Source of the DNA: an uncultured Prevotellaceae bacterium
GTDB lineage: Bacteria; Bacteroidota; Bacteroidia; Bacteroidales; Bacteroidaceae
Assembly (NCBI GenBank): GCA_902780025.1
Contig: CACZDV010000013.1
Location: 20,539 to 84,538 of the forward strand
DNA length: 64,000 nt
Direction of reading: 5' to 3'
The notes below the pieces were generated by a model that saw only the letters and a list, made by a program, of their open reading frames with translations, was not told the DNA's origin and searched no databases. Both the position numbers and the translations under genes were made by a program. Shown one piece after another: positions 62,360 through 64,000 of this stretch. The first letter of the stretch is position 1. Every line of letters begins with the position of its first letter.

Positions 62360-63411
62360 GCCTTCCTGACCTTCTCTGCTTCCTTGCAGAGCTTCTTGAC
62401 CGTCTTCTCGACCTCCCAGTCCGGGAAGATGGTTTTTAGTGTATATTGCTTGGCGAATTCGGGTTTCAGGATGGTCTCGAAGACGCGCGTGTACTCCTTG
62501 TTCACGAAGTTGATGCTATTCGACTTGGGCGTGATGTCGCGGCCCTGCATATCGATGGTGTGGTACTCATAGAAGGCGTTGTCCACCGTCCGTATGCCCT
62601 CAGGGTCGAAGCGCGTAGCCTCCAGCTTCTCGGGCGTCTCCAGCCGGGTGTACAGCCACGTGCAGCGTGGAGCGGTATGCCAGCCGCGGGCATAGTGGAA
62701 CGTCGACACGTCGTTGCGGATGGTGCAATGGTCGAAGACGTAGCCCCACTTCGTGACCGACGTACGCGGGGCTGCTATCACGTTCACGCCGCTGCCGTCG
62801 CGCGTACGCTTCTCTGTGACAATCAGGCAGCGGTTGAAGTAGACATCGCCCGTACCGCAGATGAAGTCCACCGTACCGTGTATCTCGCAGTCCTCGAGGT
62901 AGTGCTGGCAAGTTTCGTTATGGCTATAGTAAGTGTCCTGATACGACAGCATGCGCACCCGCTTGAAGATGGCGCGGAACCCCTTGTCCTGCCAGCAGAC
63001 GGCACGACCCGCCGCGTCGCAGCTATAGTAGTCCAGGTCGTTCTTCAGCGTCAGGTCCTGCACGTAGGTATTGAAGCCGCGGTTCAGCAGCGTGGCCGTC
63101 GAACTGATGCTCTCCTTCTCGGCAGGAGGCGCATTTCTGATGATTGTTCCCTCCATGCTCTCGCCCACCAGCGTGATGTTGTGGCCTCCGATGGTCGTTA
63201 ACACTCGCTCCCCCAGGTCGTAAGTGCCGTTGGGAATCAGCACATACAGCCGTTCCGACATCGTGTCGGCGTTCAGTTCGTTAGCCTTTTCAATGGCAGC
63301 CAGCAGGCTCTCGGCGTCGCCCGCCTTCACCTTGATGACGTTCGGATGTTTTCCTGCAGACAGCATTTCTGCCACACAGATGAGGAGTGTTAGGAGTATA
63401 GTTCGCTTCAT
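62350..63411 (-). CDS. Exported pectinesterase (carbohydrate esterase family 8)
   Basis: 353 residues with a signal peptide (MKRTILLTLLICVAEMLSA). The parallel beta-helix of CE8 is clear. The oxyanion Gln and first Asp lie in LSYQDTYYSHN, the nucleophile Asp in HGTVDFICGTGDVYFNRC, and Arg and Trp in HYARGWH, so the active site looks complete. It removes methyl esters from homogalacturonan, releasing methanol. ATG 63411 is used since the codon at 63417 is TTG. With the two GH127 genes it makes a small pectin-oriented cluster. Confidence 0.9.
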   Translation of the reverse strand: MKRTILLTLLICVAEMLSAGKHPNVIKVKAGDAESLLAAIEKANELNADTMSERLYVLIPNGTYDLGERVLTTIGGHNITLVGESMEGTIIRNAPPAEKESISSTATLLNRGFNTYVQDLTLKNDLDYYSCDAAGRAVCWQDKGFRAIFKRVRMLSYQDTYYSHNETCQHYLEDCEIHGTVDFICGTGDVYFNRCLIVTEKRTRDGSGVNVIAAPRTSVTKWGYVFDHCTIRNDVSTFHYARGWHTAPRCTWLYTRLETPEKLEATRFDPEGIRTVDNAFYEYHTIDMQGRDITPKSNSINFVNKEYTRVFETILKPEFAKQYTLKTIFPDWEVEKTVKKLCKEAEKVRKAYL

Positions 63412-63431
63412 TATCAATAGGTTAGTGGTTG

Positions 63432-63463
63432 CAAAGATAAGCCTTTTTTGCCGTTTTTACAAA
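63432..63463 (-). promoter_or_regulatory. Promoter of the pectinesterase gene
   Basis: Minus strand: TTTG (63463-63460), 20 bases, TATCTTTG (63439-63432), 21 bases before the ATG at 63411. Confidence 0.8.
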
Positions 63464-63503
63464 TTTTTCTCCAAAAAAATGCACGATTGTCAAAAAATCG
63501 TTG

Positions 63504-63511
63504 TACCTTTG
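63504..63511 (+). promoter_or_regulatory. -7 element of tRNA-Pro
   Basis: TACCTTTG followed by CACCCG, 19 bases before the tRNA, as for tRNA-Glu at 51801-51808. Confidence 0.65.
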
Positions 63512-63529
63512 CACCCGCTTACGAGCAAT

Positions 63530-63602
63530 CGGGATGTAGCGCAGTTGGTAGCGCACTACGTTCGGGACGTAGGGGTCGGGCGTTCGAGTCGCCTCATCCC
63601 GA
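63530..63602 (+). tRNA. tRNA-Pro (CGG)
   Basis: Acceptor CGGGATG with CATCCCG, anticodon stem CTACG/CGTAG with loop TTCGGGA (anticodon CGG), T loop GTTCGAGTC, discriminator A at 63602; CCA not encoded. Its 3' end from 63582 is repeated in tandem downstream. Confidence 0.95.
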
Positions 63603-63663
63603 CAACGCAAGGTTGTCAATCGGTTCGAGTCGCCTCATCCCGACAACGCAAGGTTGTCAATCG
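63582..63663 (+). repeat. Perfect 41-bp tandem duplication of the tRNA-Pro 3' end
   Basis: Copy one 63582-63622 and copy two 63623-63663 are identical. Each starts in the T arm of the tRNA (GTTCGAGTCGCC), runs through the acceptor strand and ends after the hairpin GACAAC-GCAAG-GTTGTC. This is the form expected of an attachment core left at a tRNA by an integrating element, or of slippage. Confidence 0.9.
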
Positions 63664-64000
63664 CAGGAGTTGGCCTTGCAACCGCTTAAAACAAGCTGAC
63701 AATAAGTTCCTGACAGTCAGTACGTTGTAAAGCATGGTGGTCGAGTAATCGGCCACCTTTTCTTTTTGTTGGCGTTCTTGCCTTGCAAGCGTCCTTCGGC
63801 CGAGCGCACGAAATTTTTGGCGTGTTTTTGGCGTGATAACATTATTTAACGAGCTATCGCCCCATTTATACTGAATTGAATTGTATTAGTTTGCAAAATG
63901 AAAAACTGTTTATTCAGATCACTATTAGAGCGACTCGTACTTACCATCGTTTCCTAAGAATCCCAAGTATAATCAGCAGATAGCCCGCGAGGCATAGTAC
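63664..64000. other. Gene-free window end, with a terminator
   Basis: No supported gene in the last 337 bases. The clear elements are a terminator hairpin at 63736-63757 followed by a T-rich run, and a repeated TTTTTGGCGTG word near 63818-63836. A 19-codon ORF at 63898 has no support. The region could be the edge of an integrated element continuing beyond the window. Confidence 0.5.
63736..63766 (+). terminator. Rho-independent terminator after tRNA-Pro
   Basis: GGTGGTCGA (63736-63744), loop GTAA, TCGGCCACC (63749-63757), one mismatched (G-T) pair, then TTTTCTTTTT. Confidence 0.85.

Noticed and set aside
63582-63663. Two-unit repeat as a CRISPR fragment
   Set aside because: The units are contiguous without spacers and are tRNA sequence; no cas gene is present.
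63224-63730. 168-codon ORF across the pectinesterase start and tRNA-Pro
   Set aside because: It passes through a promoter and a tRNA; not a plausible gene.

Overview
The window comes from a member of the Bacteroidota, most like Prevotella and its relatives (Bacteroidales). The reasons are the many promoters of the phylum-specific type (TTTG, 19-20 bases, TAnnTTTG), A-rich rather than Shine-Dalgarno translation starts, the rplM-rpsI-rpsB-tsf operon, families typical of the phylum (THUMP-like methyltransferase, DUF2490, CHAT/CHASE2, BT4734-like/DUF3987, AAA-ATPase_like with PDDEXK_9), and several polysaccharide-degrading enzymes (GH2, CE2-type esterase, two GH127, one CE8). No SusC/SusD pair, CRISPR array or rRNA is present.

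Layout. 1-2321: end of a GH2 glycosidase coupled to a CE2-type esterase. 2610-5708: ribosomal/translation operon on the minus strand, transcribed from a promoter at 5701-5708 through a strongly structured leader. 5805-5993: two long palindromes. 6016-20651: a surface-polysaccharide region (GT2, hexapeptide acyltransferase, GT14, acyltransferase-3, Wzx-type flippase, GT8, LicD, a nucleotidyltransferase-aminotransferase fusion and an opine-dehydrogenase-fold protein). It is interrupted at 9760-13899 by a three-gene minus-strand block with a DUF3987 primase/helicase-like gene, bracketed by 20-bp direct repeats, and contains a chimeric pseudogene at 17432-17759. 20952-23971: two unrelated AAA-type ATPase genes, the first bracketed by a duplicated 121-bp promoter segment. 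24022-28722: GNAT-parE-S41 protease operon.

28860-33959: an operon of a CHASE2 membrane protein, a small FecR-like exported protein and an exported TPR-CHAT protein with an intact His/Cys dyad. This is the best candidate for an undescribed signalling or protease system here. 34056-43399: OmpA-family porin, argS-methyltransferase operon, MATE transporter, DUF2490 protein, Cthe_2159-like lipoprotein and a large membrane protein. 43590-47505: pta-ackA followed, with overlapping stop and start codons, by a membrane-spanning TPR-AraC regulator. 47583-50773: a small ORF and three exported proteins of unknown function. 50990-54921: recO, tRNA-Glu, rpsT, gyrB and a small exported protein. 54936-63411: two divergent GH127 beta-L-arabinofuranosidase-type enzymes, an unknown lipoprotein/exported protein pair and a pectinesterase. 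The window ends with tRNA-Pro(CGG), whose 3' end is duplicated in tandem as at an integration site.

Two themes recur. Short A-rich tandem repeats form the sequence just before many start codons, and related low-complexity repeats sit in frame inside coding regions, including the essential parE and argS. The polysaccharide region shows several insertion or recombination scars. All assignments rest on reading the sequence and motif recall; no database search was run.
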